A stretch of 64,000 bases of DNA from Azospirillum rugosum (lineage in GTDB: Bacteria > Pseudomonadota > Alphaproteobacteria > Azospirillales > Azospirillaceae), in NCBI RefSeq assembly GCF_017876155.1, contig NZ_JAGINP010000022.1, positions 1-64,000 on the forward strand, in the 5' to 3' direction. A program made the translations under genes and the position numbers. How positions within the stretch are numbered: the first letter of the stretch is position 1; every line of letters starts with the position of its first letter. Below are positions 1-9,573 of this stretch, one piece after another. The notes under the pieces were generated by a model. That model had not been told where the DNA came from. It saw nothing but the letters and a program-made list of their open reading frames with translations, and searched no databases.

Positions 1-267
1 CTCTCAGACCAGCTACCGATCGTCGGCTTGGTGGGCCGTTACCCCGCCAACTACCTAATCGGACGCGGGCCCCTCTCTCGGCGTAAACTTTCCCCCGAAG
101 GGCACATCCGGTGTTAGCGTCCGTTTCCAGACGTTATCCCGAACCATAAGGCAGGTTCCCACGTGTTACTCACCCGTGCGCCACTGAGGCCGAAGCCTCC
201 GTTCGACTTGCATGTGTTAGGCATGCCGCCAGCGTTCGTTCTGAGCCAGGATCAAACTCTCAGGTTC
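1..267 (-). rRNA. rrs: 16S ribosomal RNA, 5' portion (cut by window edge)
   Basis: The plus strand reads as the reverse complement of a 16S 5' region. The universal 27F primer site lies at 241-260, which puts mature base 1 near 267. The conserved stretches around E. coli positions 100-250 follow in order. The gene reads leftward and leaves the window. The sequence is alphaproteobacterial and fits Azospirillum by eye; the remaining ~1.2 kb and the rest of the operon are outside the window. Confidence 0.97.
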
Positions 268-460
268 AAGATGGGCCATCGATCCATGAAGGACCAGCCC
301 ACTTGATCAGGACCGCTCAAAGCGTCCCTACCCAAGCTTTCGAAACTGTACGTCTCATACTGCTTGACCAGGATGCTCCAGGCGATCCCGCGATTTGCCG
401 ATCCCCAACCGGAGACCAGCCCGCGGACCACAACGGCTCATCACCGCCGCCTGCGCATCC

Positions 461-495
461 CTTCTCGATTTCACGTTTTACAATGTCCAAGATCC
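461..495 (-). promoter_or_regulatory. rrn leader motif (antitermination/processing-type)
   Basis: Inside the presumed 16S leader the minus strand reads TCTTGGACATTGTAAAACG followed by TGAAATCGAGAAG. This resembles the conserved CTTTGACATTGT-type leader element seen before alphaproteobacterial 16S genes. The rest of 268-995 holds no convincing gene: the open frames there overlap each other on both strands and have no family resemblance. Confidence 0.4.
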
Positions 496-601
496 GAACC
501 CGATCGACCCGACGGCGTCGCATCCGGTGAACCGGCTGCTGTGCGCCCAAAGGTCTGGAAGATCGGAGAGGCACGATCGAATGTCGCGCCGGCAGAGGGT
601 T

Positions 602-630
602 TATTTAGCGCTTTCGGCAGAGGGCGTCAA
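602..630 (-). promoter_or_regulatory. rRNA operon promoter
   Basis: On the minus strand a -35 box TTGACG (625-630) and a -10 box TAAATA (602-607) are separated by exactly 17 bp. An A-rich stretch just upstream of the -35 resembles an UP element. Initiation near 595 would give a leader of about 330 nt before 16S. The near-consensus boxes and position are seen directly; promoter activity is inferred. Confidence 0.7.
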
Positions 631-995
631 GCCCTTTGTTTCGTTTCGGCCAAACCGTCTAGCCACTTTCGTGCCGGACGGCCCAACACCGCGCCAATCC
701 CCTGCCCCGTTCTTCCGGGGTTTTCCCCGTCGGTCCAAGGCCTTGCTGGCCGTGTCCGCCGGGGAGCGGGTGTTTAAGGGAACGGCGGACCTGAGTCCAG
801 GAAAAAAGCCCAGGCGAATAGACCTGACCCGGATTTTGCCACAGGCCCTGCGATGGGTCTCGCCCGCGGGCCTTGCCAAAGGGCCTGGCACCCACCTTTT
901 GCGCGACATGGCGCCCGATGGACAGGCTCGCCCTCTCCTCTTATGCTTCACGGGAATCGTTGCGAACATCGAAACGGCGTCTGGCGCTTTCGGGC

Positions 996-1541
996 ATGAA
1001 TTCGTTTTCCGGCAAGAAGGAACTCGGCAGGCGCCCCAACGCACGCGCGACGGCCGAGGTGATGGCGCAGGTGCTGCGGACCACGGCCAATCTCGCCTTC
1101 ACGGAAGGCCTCAACCCGGCGCAATGGGCGGCGCTGCGCTATTTTTCGCAGGCGAACGCAACCGCGTGCAGCGTCGTCGCCTTCGCCCGCCACCACGGCA
1201 CCACGAAGGGCACGGCGAGCCAGACGATCGCCGCCTTGCAGAAAAAGGGATTGCTGGACCGGCAGCGCAGCGAGACGGACCGGCGGTCGATCAGCCTGGC
1301 CCTGACGGACCGCGGCCGCTCCATCCTGACCCACGATCCCCTGAACGAGGTGGCCGCGGCCATCGCGAGCCTCAGCGATCCCCAGCACGGCGCGCTCGCC
1401 GACGGGCTGGACCAGGTGCTGCGCACGCTGCTGGTCCGCCGTGCGCAGCGGTCCGGCGACCGGGCGGGAGATCCGGCCGAAGAGTTGGGCGGAGATTTGG
1501 AAGACGGTGGCGGCGGGGAAGAGGGTGCGGCGGCGGATTGA
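996..1541 (+). CDS. MarR-family transcriptional regulator
   Basis: A protein of 181 residues with a MarR winged-helix core. The recognition-helix region reads HHGTTKGTASQTIAALQKKGLL, followed by the wing (SETDRRSISLALTDRGR). MarR proteins are dimeric cytoplasmic repressors or activators, often ligand-responsive. The first ATG after the rrn promoter region that leaves a normal MarR length is at 996; upstream in-frame starts exist but would add unrelated sequence. The C-terminal ~30 residues are acidic and Gly-rich low-complexity sequence. Target genes cannot be named: the gene stands alone between an rRNA promoter and a receiver-domain gene. Confidence 0.8.
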   Translation: MNSFSGKKELGRRPNARATAEVMAQVLRTTANLAFTEGLNPAQWAALRYFSQANATACSVVAFARHHGTTKGTASQTIAALQKKGLLDRQRSETDRRSISLALTDRGRSILTHDPLNEVAAAIASLSDPQHGALADGLDQVLRTLLVRRAQRSGDRAGDPAEELGGDLEDGGGGEEGAAAD

Positions 1542-1560
1542 CCGTCGTGGTCGCAGTCGC

Positions 1561-1584
1561 TAAAGCGAATTTGCATTCGCTTTA
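1561..1584. repeat. Palindromic repeat, copy 1
   Basis: Arms of 10 bp (1561-1570 and 1575-1584, TAAAGCGAAT / ATTCGCTTTA) flank a 4-nt loop TTGC. It lies just after the MarR gene and is closely related to the palindrome at 1653-1674. Confidence 0.7.
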
Positions 1585-1652
1585 GATTCATATGGCCTCA
1601 TTCGCCGGCCGGGCTTCGGTCGCACGTGCGACCGGGCCCGCGGTCGCGGTCC

Positions 1653-1674
1653 AAAGCGGATTGCAATCCGCTTT
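1653..1674. repeat. Palindromic repeat, copy 2 (perfect 22-bp palindrome)
   Basis: The sequence AAAGCGGATTG joined to its exact reverse complement gives a perfect 22-bp palindrome. It shares the AAAGCG...CGCTTT ends with the copy about 90 bp upstream. The pair sits between the MarR gene and the receiver gene. It could be an intergenic repeat, a hairpin at a transcript end, or a double operator. Confidence 0.75.
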
Positions 1675-1786
1675 AACACCTCGCATGGTTCTTGTGCAAA
1701 GCATCATCGCGCCCCTCGCGCAGCCCTGGGGCATAGCCGGCTCCGCCCCCGCTCACGGCAATCACGATTTTTGAAAGGCGTCGTCG

Positions 1787-2167
1787 ATGGCTCGGATTTT
1801 GGTGATCGATGACGTGCCTTCGGTCACGGCTCTGCTGCGCCTGCTGCTGGAAGGCCGGGGCCATGCGGTCGCCGAGGCGCATGACGGCGCCGCCGGGCTG
1901 AAGGCGATGGAGGCGGCCCCCTTCGACCTCGTCGTCGTCGACATGATGATGCCGGGCATGGACGGAATTGAATTGGTCAAGCGCCTGCGCGACCGCGGCG
2001 ACCACCCGGCGGTGATCGCCATGTCCGGCGGCAGCGACGAGTTTCCCGCCGCCTATGCCTTGAAAATCTCGGAGATGCACGGCGCCGACCGGCTTCTCTA
2101 CAAGCCGTTCGGCAACGACGAGTTCCTGGACGCGGTTGCGGAGCTGCTGGGCCATCCGTCGTCATGA
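1787..2167 (+). CDS. Single-domain response regulator (CheY-like receiver)
   Basis: A stand-alone receiver domain of 126 residues with no output domain. Acidic pair D8/D9, phosphoacceptor D52 (VVVDMMMPGMDG), Ser80 at the switch Thr/Ser position and Lys106 are all in place, so it should be phosphorylatable. Such proteins act by protein-protein contact, as in chemotaxis or phosphorelays. ATG at 1787 follows a GAAAGG ribosome site. No partner kinase is adjacent, so its pathway is unknown. Confidence 0.9.
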   Translation: MARILVIDDVPSVTALLRLLLEGRGHAVAEAHDGAAGLKAMEAAPFDLVVVDMMMPGMDGIELVKRLRDRGDHPAVIAMSGGSDEFPAAYALKISEMHGADRLLYKPFGNDEFLDAVAELLGHPSS

Positions 2168-2312
2168 CGACGAGCGGGGTGGCCCCACGTCCTTTGTGAA
2201 CATTCCATTTTCGGTGCCGGTGCACTTGCGGTGACCGGCGTTCCCGCCGCATACAGTGCGTGCCCGCCCCGACCGGAGCGGAAACCCGCCTGCCCTCCGA
2301 CCATTTGCGGCC

Positions 2313-4028
2313 ATGCACGATCCTCGCCTTCTTCTCGACGTCCTGTCCCTTCTGCTGGCCGCGGTGGTGATCGTGCCGGTGTTCCAGAGGCTGCGCGTCC
2401 CCGCGGTGCTGGGATACCTGGTGGCGGGCGCCCTGTTGGGACCGCACACGCCGGGACCGGTGGTCGATGTCGAGCTGCCGCAGCTCCTGTCCGAGTTCGG
2501 CGTGGTGTTCCTGCTCTTCGCCATCGGGCTGGAGCTGCCGCTGTCCCGGCTGCGGGCGATGCGCCGCTACATCTTCGGGCTGGGGCTGATGCAGGTGCTG
2601 CTGACCAGCGCGGCCATCGGCGGCGCGGCCCTGGCGCTGGGCGAGAGCGCGGCGGCGGCGCTGGTGATCGGGGGCATGCTGGCCTTCTCCTCCACCGCGA
2701 CGGTGCTGAAGCTGCTGGTCGAGCGGGGGGAGACGGTGGCCCGCTTCGGCCGCATCTCCGTCGCCGTGCTGATCTTCCAGGATCTGGCGGTGGTGCCGCT
2801 GCTGGCCCTGCTGCCGCTGCTGGCGGGCGGCGACACCAGCATTCCGGAGGCGCTGGCGCTCGCCGCGGCCAAGGCCGTCGGGGCGGTCGGGGTGATCATG
2901 CTGCTGGGCCGATTCGTGGTGCGCCCGGCCTACCAGTTCGTCGCGTCGGCCAAGAGCCCGGAGGTCTTCACCGCCGCCAACCTGTTCGTGGTCCTGGCGG
3001 TCGGCTGGCTGACCGCCGAGGCCGGCATGTCCATGGCGCTGGGCGCCTTCCTGGCCGGCATGCTGCTGGCCGACACCGCCTTCCGCCACCAGGTGGAGGC
3101 CGACATCGAGCCGTTCCGCGGCCTGCTGCTCGGCCTGTTCTTCATGACGGTCGGGATGACGCTGGACCTGCCGGCCATGGTGGCGCGGGCCGACGACATC
3201 CTGGCGCTGACCGCCGCGCTGCTGGCCGGCAAGAGCATTCTGCTGTTCGCGCTGTGCCGGCTGTCCGGGCTGGGGCTGGCCACCGCGCTGCGAGTCGGGC
3301 TGCTGCTGTCGCAGGGCGGCGAGTTCGCCTTCGTGCTGGTCGGCAAGGCCACGGGTCTGGCGGTTCTGGACGCCGAGACCGGCCTGCTGCTCTCCTCCTC
3401 CGTCGCGCTCAGCATGGCGGTGACACCGCTGATCGGCCTGCTGGCGCACCGGCTCGCCCAGGCGATCGAGGCGCGGCTGGGTGCGGAGGCCTTCGGGATC
3501 GAGACCAACGACCTGAAGGGGCATGTGCTGATCGCCGGCTACGGGCGAGTCGGGCGGGCCATCGCGCGGCTGCTGATGGACCACAACATTCCCTTCGTCG
3601 CGCTCGACCTCGACCCGCAGCGCGTCGCCCGGGCGCGGGCCGATGGGCTGCCGGTCTATTATGGCGATTCGAGCCAGGTCGGCGTGCTGCGCGCCGCCGG
3701 CATCGAGCGGGCGCGGGCGGCGGTGATCACCGTCAACCGGCCGGAGATGGCGGAGCGCGCGCTCGACTCGATCCGCCGCACCGCCCGCAGCGTCACCATC
3801 GTCGCCCGCGCCCACGACCTGGAGCGCGGTGCGGCGCTGACGCGGGCCGGCGCCACCGCCGTGGTGCCGGAGACCATCGAGGCCAGCCTGCAGATGGCCA
3901 GCCTCGTCCTGCGCAGCGCGGGCGTGGAGGCCGAGGCCGTGGACCGCAGCCTGAAGGCCGTGCGCGACCGCGGCTACGCCGACCTTGCCGAACGTCCCGG
4001 CGACGAGAGCCAGGACAGCGCGGCCTGA
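2313..4028 (+). CDS. CPA2-family cation:proton antiporter with RCK domain (KefB/KefC type)
   Basis: An inner-membrane protein of 571 residues. The N-terminal ~380 residues are hydrophobic with about 12-13 predicted membrane segments of the Na+/H+ exchanger fold (GYLVAGALLGPHTPG near the start). A Rossmann RCK/TrkA-N domain follows from about residue 400, with nucleotide-binding motif GYGRVGR near 408. Proteins of this group exchange K+ or Na+ for H+ and are gated by ligands bound to the RCK domain. ATG 2313 is preferred over an in-frame start 57 bp upstream because it gives the usual N-terminus, directly in the first membrane helix. No KefF/KefG-type ancillary gene is adjacent. The substrate ion is not certain. 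Confidence 0.9.
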   Translation: MHDPRLLLDVLSLLLAAVVIVPVFQRLRVPAVLGYLVAGALLGPHTPGPVVDVELPQLLSEFGVVFLLFAIGLELPLSRLRAMRRYIFGLGLMQVLLTSAAIGGAALALGESAAAALVIGGMLAFSSTATVLKLLVERGETVARFGRISVAVLIFQDLAVVPLLALLPLLAGGDTSIPEALALAAAKAVGAVGVIMLLGRFVVRPAYQFVASAKSPEVFTAANLFVVLAVGWLTAEAGMSMALGAFLAGMLLADTAFRHQVEADIEPFRGLLLGLFFMTVGMTLDLPAMVARADDILALTAALLAGKSILLFALCRLSGLGLATALRVGLLLSQGGEFAFVLVGKATGLAVLDAETGLLLSSSVALSMAVTPLIGLLAHRLAQAIEARLGAEAFGIETNDLKGHVLIAGYGRVGRAIARLLMDHNIPFVALDLDPQRVARARADGLPVYYGDSSQVGVLRAAGIERARAAVITVNRPEMAERALDSIRRTARSVTIVARAHDLERGAALTRAGATAVVPETIEASLQMASLVLRSAGVEAEAVDRSLKAVRDRGYADLAERPGDESQDSAA

Positions 4029-4029
4029 G

Positions 4030-5796
4030 TTATTTGCTCACCTTCCAGAGGTCGAAGACCGTGCCGCGGTAGCGCTCCTCCACCCCATCCGGCGTCTTCA
4101 GGCCGAACTGGTGGAAGGTGTTGGAGAACATCAGCAGCACGTAGTCGTACTTGTCCTTCCAGCCGACATAGTGCGCGCAGGGCTCCACATGGTCGCGCTG
4201 GGTGGCCAGTTCCGGATGGTCGAGCAGCCGCACGTCGACCGGCACGCCCTCGTAGATCGCCATGCAGCGGTCGCGGAAGGGCTGGGTCACGGTCAGCGGC
4301 TGCTTGCCGGGGTGGCTGAACAGGGTCGGCACGAAGGCGCGCCGCTCGATGGTGATCAGCGACGGCAGGTGGATCAGGCTGGGCAGCGCCACCAGGGCGG
4401 AGCGCCAGGGCGGCTGGGTCTGCACGAACTCCTTGGTGTTGCAGCAGCCCGCCTGCTCCCCGGCCCAGACGAGCAGGACGTGGCTGCCCGGCTCGATCCG
4501 TTCCGCGGCCCGGCGCAGGTCCGCCACATCGTCCTGATAGCCGTACCAGTTGGACAGCAGCACGCCGGTGCGCAGGGTCAGCAGGCCGAGCAGGCCGACC
4601 GCGAAGACCGCCGCCGCGCGGGGCCCGCCGAAGCGGATGTCGGTGCCGGCGACCAGCAGGAAGGCCGCCAGGATCCAGAAGCGGATGGAGACGAAGTAGG
4701 TGCCGAAGAAGGGGTCGGGGACGACGAAGAAGCAGACGGCGAACAGGGCCACCGCCACCATCATCGCCCGCGACGCCCGAAGCCGCCGCGTCAGCGCCGC
4801 CAGAGCCACGCCGCCGACGACCAGGAGCAGCGTCACGGTGTCGAGCAGCGTGTTGTAGTTCAGCACCGGCGCCAGCATGTCGTTGATGCGATAGCCCCAC
4901 TGCTTCAGTTCCGTCAGCTTCTTCAGGCGCCAGTAGATCTGCTTCAGCAGCAGAAGCGGCGACTGGTCCTGCGCCCCCACGGCGGCGGCATCGGAATGCA
5001 GAAGCTGCGTCCCCACCGTCACGGCGAACAGCAGGATCGGAAGCGCCAGCAGCGCCGCGAAGCGCAGCGCGTCGCGTCCGACGTTGCCGATGGTGATCGG
5101 CTTGCGGCCGGGGCCGACGTACTTGGTCGCCTCCACCGCGAAGAGGCAGAGCGCGTAGGAGCCCAGCACGATGGCGTGGGAGAAGTACAGGAACAGGGCG
5201 AACAGCGCCGCCACGGCGAGCTGCCAGCGGTTGCCCTCCAGCCGGAGCCACAGCGACACGCCGATCAGCAGGAAGGCGATGCCGAGCGAGAAGCTCATGA
5301 ATCCGCCGATCAGCGTGGCGTTGTAGACGAACAGCGCCCCGCACAGCGGCCACAGGCTCCAGCGGCCGAACAGCGTCCGGTGCAGCATCAGCACGCCGAC
5401 CATCGTCAGCACCGCGGCCAGCGCCACGTACAGCCGCCCGGCGACGTACAGCGGCAGGACGCTGGCCAGCGGCAGCATCACCGCTTCCATCAGCAGGTTC
5501 GGCACGGGGGTCAGCGACGCCGTGTAATGCTCCGCCAGGAAGGGGTCGCTGCGGAAGTTCAGCAGCACGTCCACCCGCGCCAGATGGTTCGGGTAGTCCA
5601 GCATCGGCGGCATGTCCACCAGAAGCAGCGGCAGCACCAGCAGGACCAGGATGATGGCGAGCGGCAGCGCCATCGTCAGGGATTGGGCCCCCAGGGACCG
5701 GTTCGACAGGGATCCGGATGGGGCGCCGGTTCCAACCCTTGCCCCGATCCAGACCCCCTCGTGCCGGGGTGCCTGCGTCATTCCGGGGTGCTCCAT
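4030..5796 (-). CDS. Multi-pass membrane protein of unknown function (GT-C-like topology)
   Basis: A protein of 588 residues, convergent with the antiporter gene (1-bp gap). A short cytoplasmic N-terminus is followed by at least 10 predicted transmembrane segments. The first outer loop contains DYPNHLARVDVL, a motif found in large hypothetical membrane proteins; acidic residues in this loop are also typical of GT-C glycosyltransferases. The C-terminal ~130 residues are soluble and would be periplasmic. The start at 5796 is chosen because GGAG sits 6 nt upstream of the ATG; ATGs at 5865 and 5673 are alternatives. A glycosyltransferase role is only an inference from topology. Confidence 0.75.
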   Translation of the reverse strand: MEHPGMTQAPRHEGVWIGARVGTGAPSGSLSNRSLGAQSLTMALPLAIILVLLVLPLLLVDMPPMLDYPNHLARVDVLLNFRSDPFLAEHYTASLTPVPNLLMEAVMLPLASVLPLYVAGRLYVALAAVLTMVGVLMLHRTLFGRWSLWPLCGALFVYNATLIGGFMSFSLGIAFLLIGVSLWLRLEGNRWQLAVAALFALFLYFSHAIVLGSYALCLFAVEATKYVGPGRKPITIGNVGRDALRFAALLALPILLFAVTVGTQLLHSDAAAVGAQDQSPLLLLKQIYWRLKKLTELKQWGYRINDMLAPVLNYNTLLDTVTLLLVVGGVALAALTRRLRASRAMMVAVALFAVCFFVVPDPFFGTYFVSIRFWILAAFLLVAGTDIRFGGPRAAAVFAVGLLGLLTLRTGVLLSNWYGYQDDVADLRRAAERIEPGSHVLLVWAGEQAGCCNTKEFVQTQPPWRSALVALPSLIHLPSLITIERRAFVPTLFSHPGKQPLTVTQPFRDRCMAIYEGVPVDVRLLDHPELATQRDHVEPCAHYVGWKDKYDYVLLMFSNTFHQFGLKTPDGVEERYRGTVFDLWKVSK

Positions 5797-6007
5797 CCGC
5801 CTCTCCAGCTTTGGGTGCAATGCGGAAGGGACAACACCCCGATGCTGCTGATCGTCAAAAAGCAATGGCGGTATAGCTTAGGCTTCGGAATTAGCCCCCC
5901 GCTCCGGACGGGACCTGGGCTATGGTCGAAATGACTACACCCGGCGGGCGCCGCCCGCCGTTTCCCTCACCCGAGATGACGAGCGCCCCGCCTCGCCGGA
6001 CAAGCCT

Positions 6008-6700
6008 ATGGACAGCCTGGACCGTTTCCTGGACACCCTGCGCCGCCGCGCCGTCGGGCCCGGCGTGTTCCGCCCCTGGACCGATTGGACGGCGGGTGTG
6101 GACATCGGCCGCGACGCGCCGGACATCCGGCTCGCCAACCTCAGGGCCTATCTGGCGGCGAGGGTCGGGCGGGCCGATCTGGTGCTGATCGCGGAAGCGG
6201 TGGGCTACCAGGGCGCCCGCTTCAGCGGCGTGCCGATGACCTGCGAGCGCACGCTGCTCGGCGCCAAGCGGCAGGTGCCCCACGAGGCCGTGTTCGCCGG
6301 CCCGAAGCGCCGCACCAGCGCCGACGCCATCGCCCGAAGTGCTGCGGAGCGCACGGGCGGCTTCTGCGAGCCGACGGCGACGATCGTGTGGACGACGCTG
6401 CTCGGCCTGGGTCGGCCCGCCGACCGCTTCGCCCTGTGGAACAGCTTCGCCTTCCACCCGCACCGTCCGGGGGAGCCGCTGACCAACCGGACGCCCACCG
6501 ACCGCGAGGTGGCGGAGCAGGCCGACCTTCTGGACGCCTTCCTAGCGCTGTTCCCGGGCGCGCGGGTCGTTGCGGTGGGGGAAACCGCGCGGCGGCGGCT
6601 GGCGGAGCACGGGACGAGCGTGCCCGCCGTGCGCCATCCGGCGAATGGCGGGGCCACGGCCTTCCGGGAGGGGGTGGCGAGGATCGTCGGCGGGGGGTGA
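6008..6700 (+). CDS. Uracil-DNA glycosylase superfamily protein
   Basis: A 230-residue soluble protein with an N-terminal active-site-like block (LVLIAEAVGYQGARFSGVPM, about residues 59-78), a central NSFAFHPHRPGEPLTNRTP block and a C-terminal RHPANGG motif matching the DNA-intercalation His-Pro loop. This is the pattern of the UDG superfamily, which removes uracil or other damaged bases from DNA. It does not look like the classical family 1 enzyme, and the exact substrate is unknown. The gene is monocistronic, convergent with cysA across a hairpin. Confidence 0.75.
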   Translation: MDSLDRFLDTLRRRAVGPGVFRPWTDWTAGVDIGRDAPDIRLANLRAYLAARVGRADLVLIAEAVGYQGARFSGVPMTCERTLLGAKRQVPHEAVFAGPKRRTSADAIARSAAERTGGFCEPTATIVWTTLLGLGRPADRFALWNSFAFHPHRPGEPLTNRTPTDREVAEQADLLDAFLALFPGARVVAVGETARRRLAEHGTSVPAVRHPANGGATAFREGVARIVGGG

Positions 6701-6744
6701 GGGTGGGCTGGGTGGGACGTGGTCGCGCTGGGCCCCCACCCTAA

Positions 6745-6771
6745 CCCTCCCCCATCTTCGACGGGGGAGGG
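6745..6771. terminator. Hairpin between convergent genes
   Basis: Perfect 9-bp arms (ccctccccc at 6745-6753, gggggaggg at 6763-6771) flank a 9-nt loop between the UDG-like gene and cysA, which end toward each other. It lacks a T-run, so it may act as a transcript-end stabiliser or a bidirectional attenuator. It resembles the ccctctccc/gggagaggg repeats elsewhere in the window. Confidence 0.5.
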
Positions 6772-6777
6772 GACTGG

Positions 6778-7818
6778 TCACCGCCGCGGGAACACCCGGG
6801 CGCGGTCGATGTGGACGGCGCAGCGGTCGCCGGGGCGCAGGCCCAGGAAGGACAGGCGCTCGCGGTCCATCTCCGCCTCCAGGGTCAGGCCGGCGAGGTC
6901 CACCTCCACGCGCGCGTCGGGGCCGACCACGTGGATGCCCGACACCCGGCCGGGGCCGCCGGCGCTGGGGCTGAGGCCGAGGTCGTGCGGGCGCACGTAG
7001 GCGATGGCCTCGCCCTGCACCCCGTTCTCCGTCGGGATCGCCAGGGCGCCGTTGGCGACGCGCGCCACGCCGTCCGCCACCGTGCAGTCGAAGCGGTTCA
7101 CCTGCCCCAGGAACTCGTAGACGAAGGCCGAGGCCGGGTGGTCGTAGACGTCGGCCGGGCTGCCCACCTGCTCGATTCGGCCCTGGCTCATCACCACGAC
7201 GCGGTCGGCCAGCTCCAGCGCTTCCTCCTGGTCGTGGGTGACGAAGACGGAGGTGATGTGGATGTCGTCGTGCAGCTTGCGCAGCCAGCGCCGCAGCTCC
7301 TTGCGGACCTTGGCGTCGAGCGCGCCGAACGGCTCGTCCAGCAGAAGCACCTTGGGCTCGATGGCCAGCGCGCGGGCCAACGCCACGCGCTGCCGCTGCC
7401 CGCCCGAGAGCTGTGCCGGGTAGCGGTCGGCGAAATGGGCGAGCTGGACCAGCTCCAGCAGCTCCATGACGCGGCGCTTGATCTCCGACCGGCCGAAGCG
7501 CTGGGCGCGCGGGCGCACCTTCAGGCCGAAGGCGACGTTCTCGAACACCGTCATGTGGCGGAACAGCGCGTAGTGCTGGAAGACGAAGCCGACCTGCCGT
7601 TCCCGCGGGCTGAGGCCCAGCGCCTCCTCCCCGTGCAGCTGGAGGCTGCCGGAGTCGGCGCTTTCCAGCCCCGCCATGATGCGCAGCAGCGTCGTCTTGC
7701 CCGAACCGGAGGGGCCGAGCAGGGCCAGCAGCTCGCCGGAGCGGACCTCAAGGTCCACCTGATCGAGCGCGCGGTAGTGGCCGAACTGCTTGGTGATGCC
7801 GGAGACTTGGATTGCCAT
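6778..7818 (-). CDS. cysA: Sulfate/thiosulfate ABC transporter, ATP-binding subunit
   Basis: 346 residues. The ATPase domain carries Walker [10 protein letters not shown], signature [15 protein letters not shown] and Walker B LLLDEPF followed by the H-loop ([10 protein letters not shown]). The C-terminal ~110 residues form a TOBE-type regulatory domain. The subunit energises uptake of sulfate (and thiosulfate) through the CysT/CysW pore. The gene is last in the operon, 14 bp after cysW. The family's usual length is about 340-360, so it looks complete. The frame is open upstream into cysW, but ATG 7818 with the N-terminus [13 protein letters not shown] fits CysA proteins. Confidence 0.96.
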   Translation of the reverse strand: MAIQVSGITKQFGHYRALDQVDLEVRSGELLALLGPSGSGKTTLLRIMAGLESADSGSLQLHGEEALGLSPRERQVGFVFQHYALFRHMTVFENVAFGLKVRPRAQRFGRSEIKRRVMELLELVQLAHFADRYPAQLSGGQRQRVALARALAIEPKVLLLDEPFGALDAKVRKELRRWLRKLHDDIHITSVFVTHDQEEALELADRVVVMSQGRIEQVGSPADVYDHPASAFVYEFLGQVNRFDCTVADGVARVANGALAIPTENGVQGEAIAYVRPHDLGLSPSAGGPGRVSGIHVVGPDARVEVDLAGLTLEAEMDRERLSFLGLRPGDRCAVHIDRARVFPRR

Positions 7819-7832
7819 GGCCTGACGTCGCC

Positions 7833-8690
7833 TCAATGCCGGGTCGCCGCCAGCTCGGCCCCGAAGCGCCACTCCAGCACCGTCTTCGCCACCAGAGTGA
7901 CGAGGGCAAGCATGGCCAGCACCGAGGCCACCGAGAAGGCGGCGACGAAGTTGTATTCGTTGTAGAGAATCTCGACGTGCAGCGGCATCGTGTTGGTCTC
8001 GCCCCGGATGTGGCCGGAGACGACCGACACGGCCCCGAATTCGCCCATCGCGCGGGCGTTGCACAGCAGCACGCCGTACAGCAGGCCCCACTTGATGTTG
8101 GGCAGCGTCACCCGCCAGAAGGTCTGCCAGCCGCTGGCGCCCAGCACCAGCGCGGCCTCCTCCTCCTCCGTGCCCTGTTCCTGCATCAGGGGGATCAGCT
8201 CGCGCGCGACGAAGGGGAAGGTGACGAAGATGGTGGCGAGCACGAGGCCGGGCACCGCGAAGATGATCTGCACGCCCTGCGACTTCAGGAACGGGCCCAG
8301 CACGCCGTGCAGGCCGAACAGAAGCACGTAGATGATGCCGGAGATGACCGGCGACACCGAGAAAGGCAGGTCGATCAGCGTGATCAGCAGGCCCTTGCCG
8401 CGGAAGTCGAACTTGGAGATGCACCAGGACGCGGCCACGCCGAACACCAGGTTCAGCGGCACGGCGATGGCCGCGACGATCAGCGTCAGTTGGATCGCCG
8501 ACAGCGCGTCGGGCTCGACCAGCGCGTCCCAATAGGCGTCGACGCCGCGGTGCAGCGCCTCCACGAAGACGGCGACGAGCGGCAGCACTAGGAACAGCAG
8601 CAGGAACCCCAGCGCCGACAGGATCAGAAAGCCGCGCACCCAGCTCCGGTCGTCCAGCGCCGGGCGTTGTCCGCTGGTCTTAGCGAGCAT
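7833..8690 (-). CDS. cysW: Sulfate ABC transporter permease
   Basis: 285 residues with about six membrane segments. The binding-protein-dependent permease signature has the EAA loop at [23 protein letters not shown]. It forms the membrane channel with CysT. The start overlaps the end of cysT by 11 bp, which implies translational coupling. C-terminal features ([20 protein letters not shown]) are characteristic of CysW and separate it from CysT. Confidence 0.95.
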   Translation of the reverse strand: MLAKTSGQRPALDDRSWVRGFLILSALGFLLLFLVLPLVAVFVEALHRGVDAYWDALVEPDALSAIQLTLIVAAIAVPLNLVFGVAASWCISKFDFRGKGLLITLIDLPFSVSPVISGIIYVLLFGLHGVLGPFLKSQGVQIIFAVPGLVLATIFVTFPFVARELIPLMQEQGTEEEEAALVLGASGWQTFWRVTLPNIKWGLLYGVLLCNARAMGEFGAVSVVSGHIRGETNTMPLHVEILYNEYNFVAAFSVASVLAMLALVTLVAKTVLEWRFGAELAATRH

Positions 8691-9570
8691 GGCGCGACCT
8701 CATCCAGGCTTGCAGAAGGTTGAGGAGCAGCAGCAGCGCGAAGGACGCCGCCAGCATCAGCGTGGCGACGGCGGCAGCGCCGGCATAATCATACTGCTCC
8801 AGCTTGATGACGATCAGCAGGGGCACGATCTCCGACACGCCGGGCATGTTGCCGGCGATGAAGATGACCGACCCGTATTCGCCGACCCCGCGGGCGAAGG
8901 CCAGCGCGAATCCGGTCAGCAGGGCCGGGAACAGCGACGGGAAGACGACGCGCCGGAAGCTCTGCCAGCGCGTGGCGCCGAGCGAGGCGGCGGCCTCCTC
9001 CTCCTCCGGCGGCAAATCCTGCAGGATCGGCTGCACCGTCCGCACCACGAAGGGCAGGCCGATGAAGGTCAGCGCGATCGCGATGCCCAGGGGCGTGAAG
9101 GCGACCTTCAGCCCGAACCAGTCCATCAGCAGCTTGCCCACCCAGCCGTTCGGCGCGTAAAGCGCGCTGAGCGCGATGCCCGCCACCGCGGTGGGCAGGG
9201 CAAAAGGCAGGTCGACCAGCGCGTCCACGATCTTGGCCCCGGGAAAGCGGTAGCGGACCAGCACCCAGGCGACGATGAAGCCGAACACCGCGTTGATCGC
9301 GGCGGCCAGCAGCGACAGGCCGAAGCTGATCTGGAAGGCGGCCAGGACGCGCGGGGTCAGGACCGCGTTCCAGAAACCGGCCCAGCCGAGCCCGGCGGCC
9401 TTCACCGCCAGCGCGGCGAGTGGCAAAAGGACGATCAGGCCCAGATAGGCCAGGGTGAAGCCCATCGTCAGGCCGAATCCGGGAATGACGCTGGGTTTCT
9501 TCAGGACGCTCAACACCGCGCGCCCCTGCGAGGGGAGCGCGGCACCGTCGGTTGAGGATGCCGCGACCAC
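8680..9570 (-). CDS. cysT: Sulfate ABC transporter permease
   Basis: 296 residues with six predicted membrane helices and an EAA loop ([20 protein letters not shown]). The segment [17 protein letters not shown] is typical of CysT (CysU). It pairs with CysW in the inner membrane. The N-terminal ~25 residues are polar, and an internal start is possible. It begins 3 bp after the end of the binding-protein gene, so the four genes form one operon. Confidence 0.95.
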   Translation of the reverse strand: MVAASSTDGAALPSQGRAVLSVLKKPSVIPGFGLTMGFTLAYLGLIVLLPLAALAVKAAGLGWAGFWNAVLTPRVLAAFQISFGLSLLAAAINAVFGFIVAWVLVRYRFPGAKIVDALVDLPFALPTAVAGIALSALYAPNGWVGKLLMDWFGLKVAFTPLGIAIALTFIGLPFVVRTVQPILQDLPPEEEEAAASLGATRWQSFRRVVFPSLFPALLTGFALAFARGVGEYGSVIFIAGNMPGVSEIVPLLIVIKLEQYDYAGAAAVATLMLAASFALLLLLNLLQAWMRSRHAR

Positions 9571-9573
9571 GGA

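Noticed and set aside
805-850. Intrinsic terminator on the minus strand (CAGG...CCTGGGCTTTTTT)
   Set aside because: There is a T-run, but the stem is only about 4 bp, and no minus-strand gene ends there.
1977-3815. A 612-residue minus-strand open frame opposite the cation antiporter
   Set aside because: It is Gln/Arg/His-rich and has no recognisable motif; the plus-strand antiporter explains the region fully.
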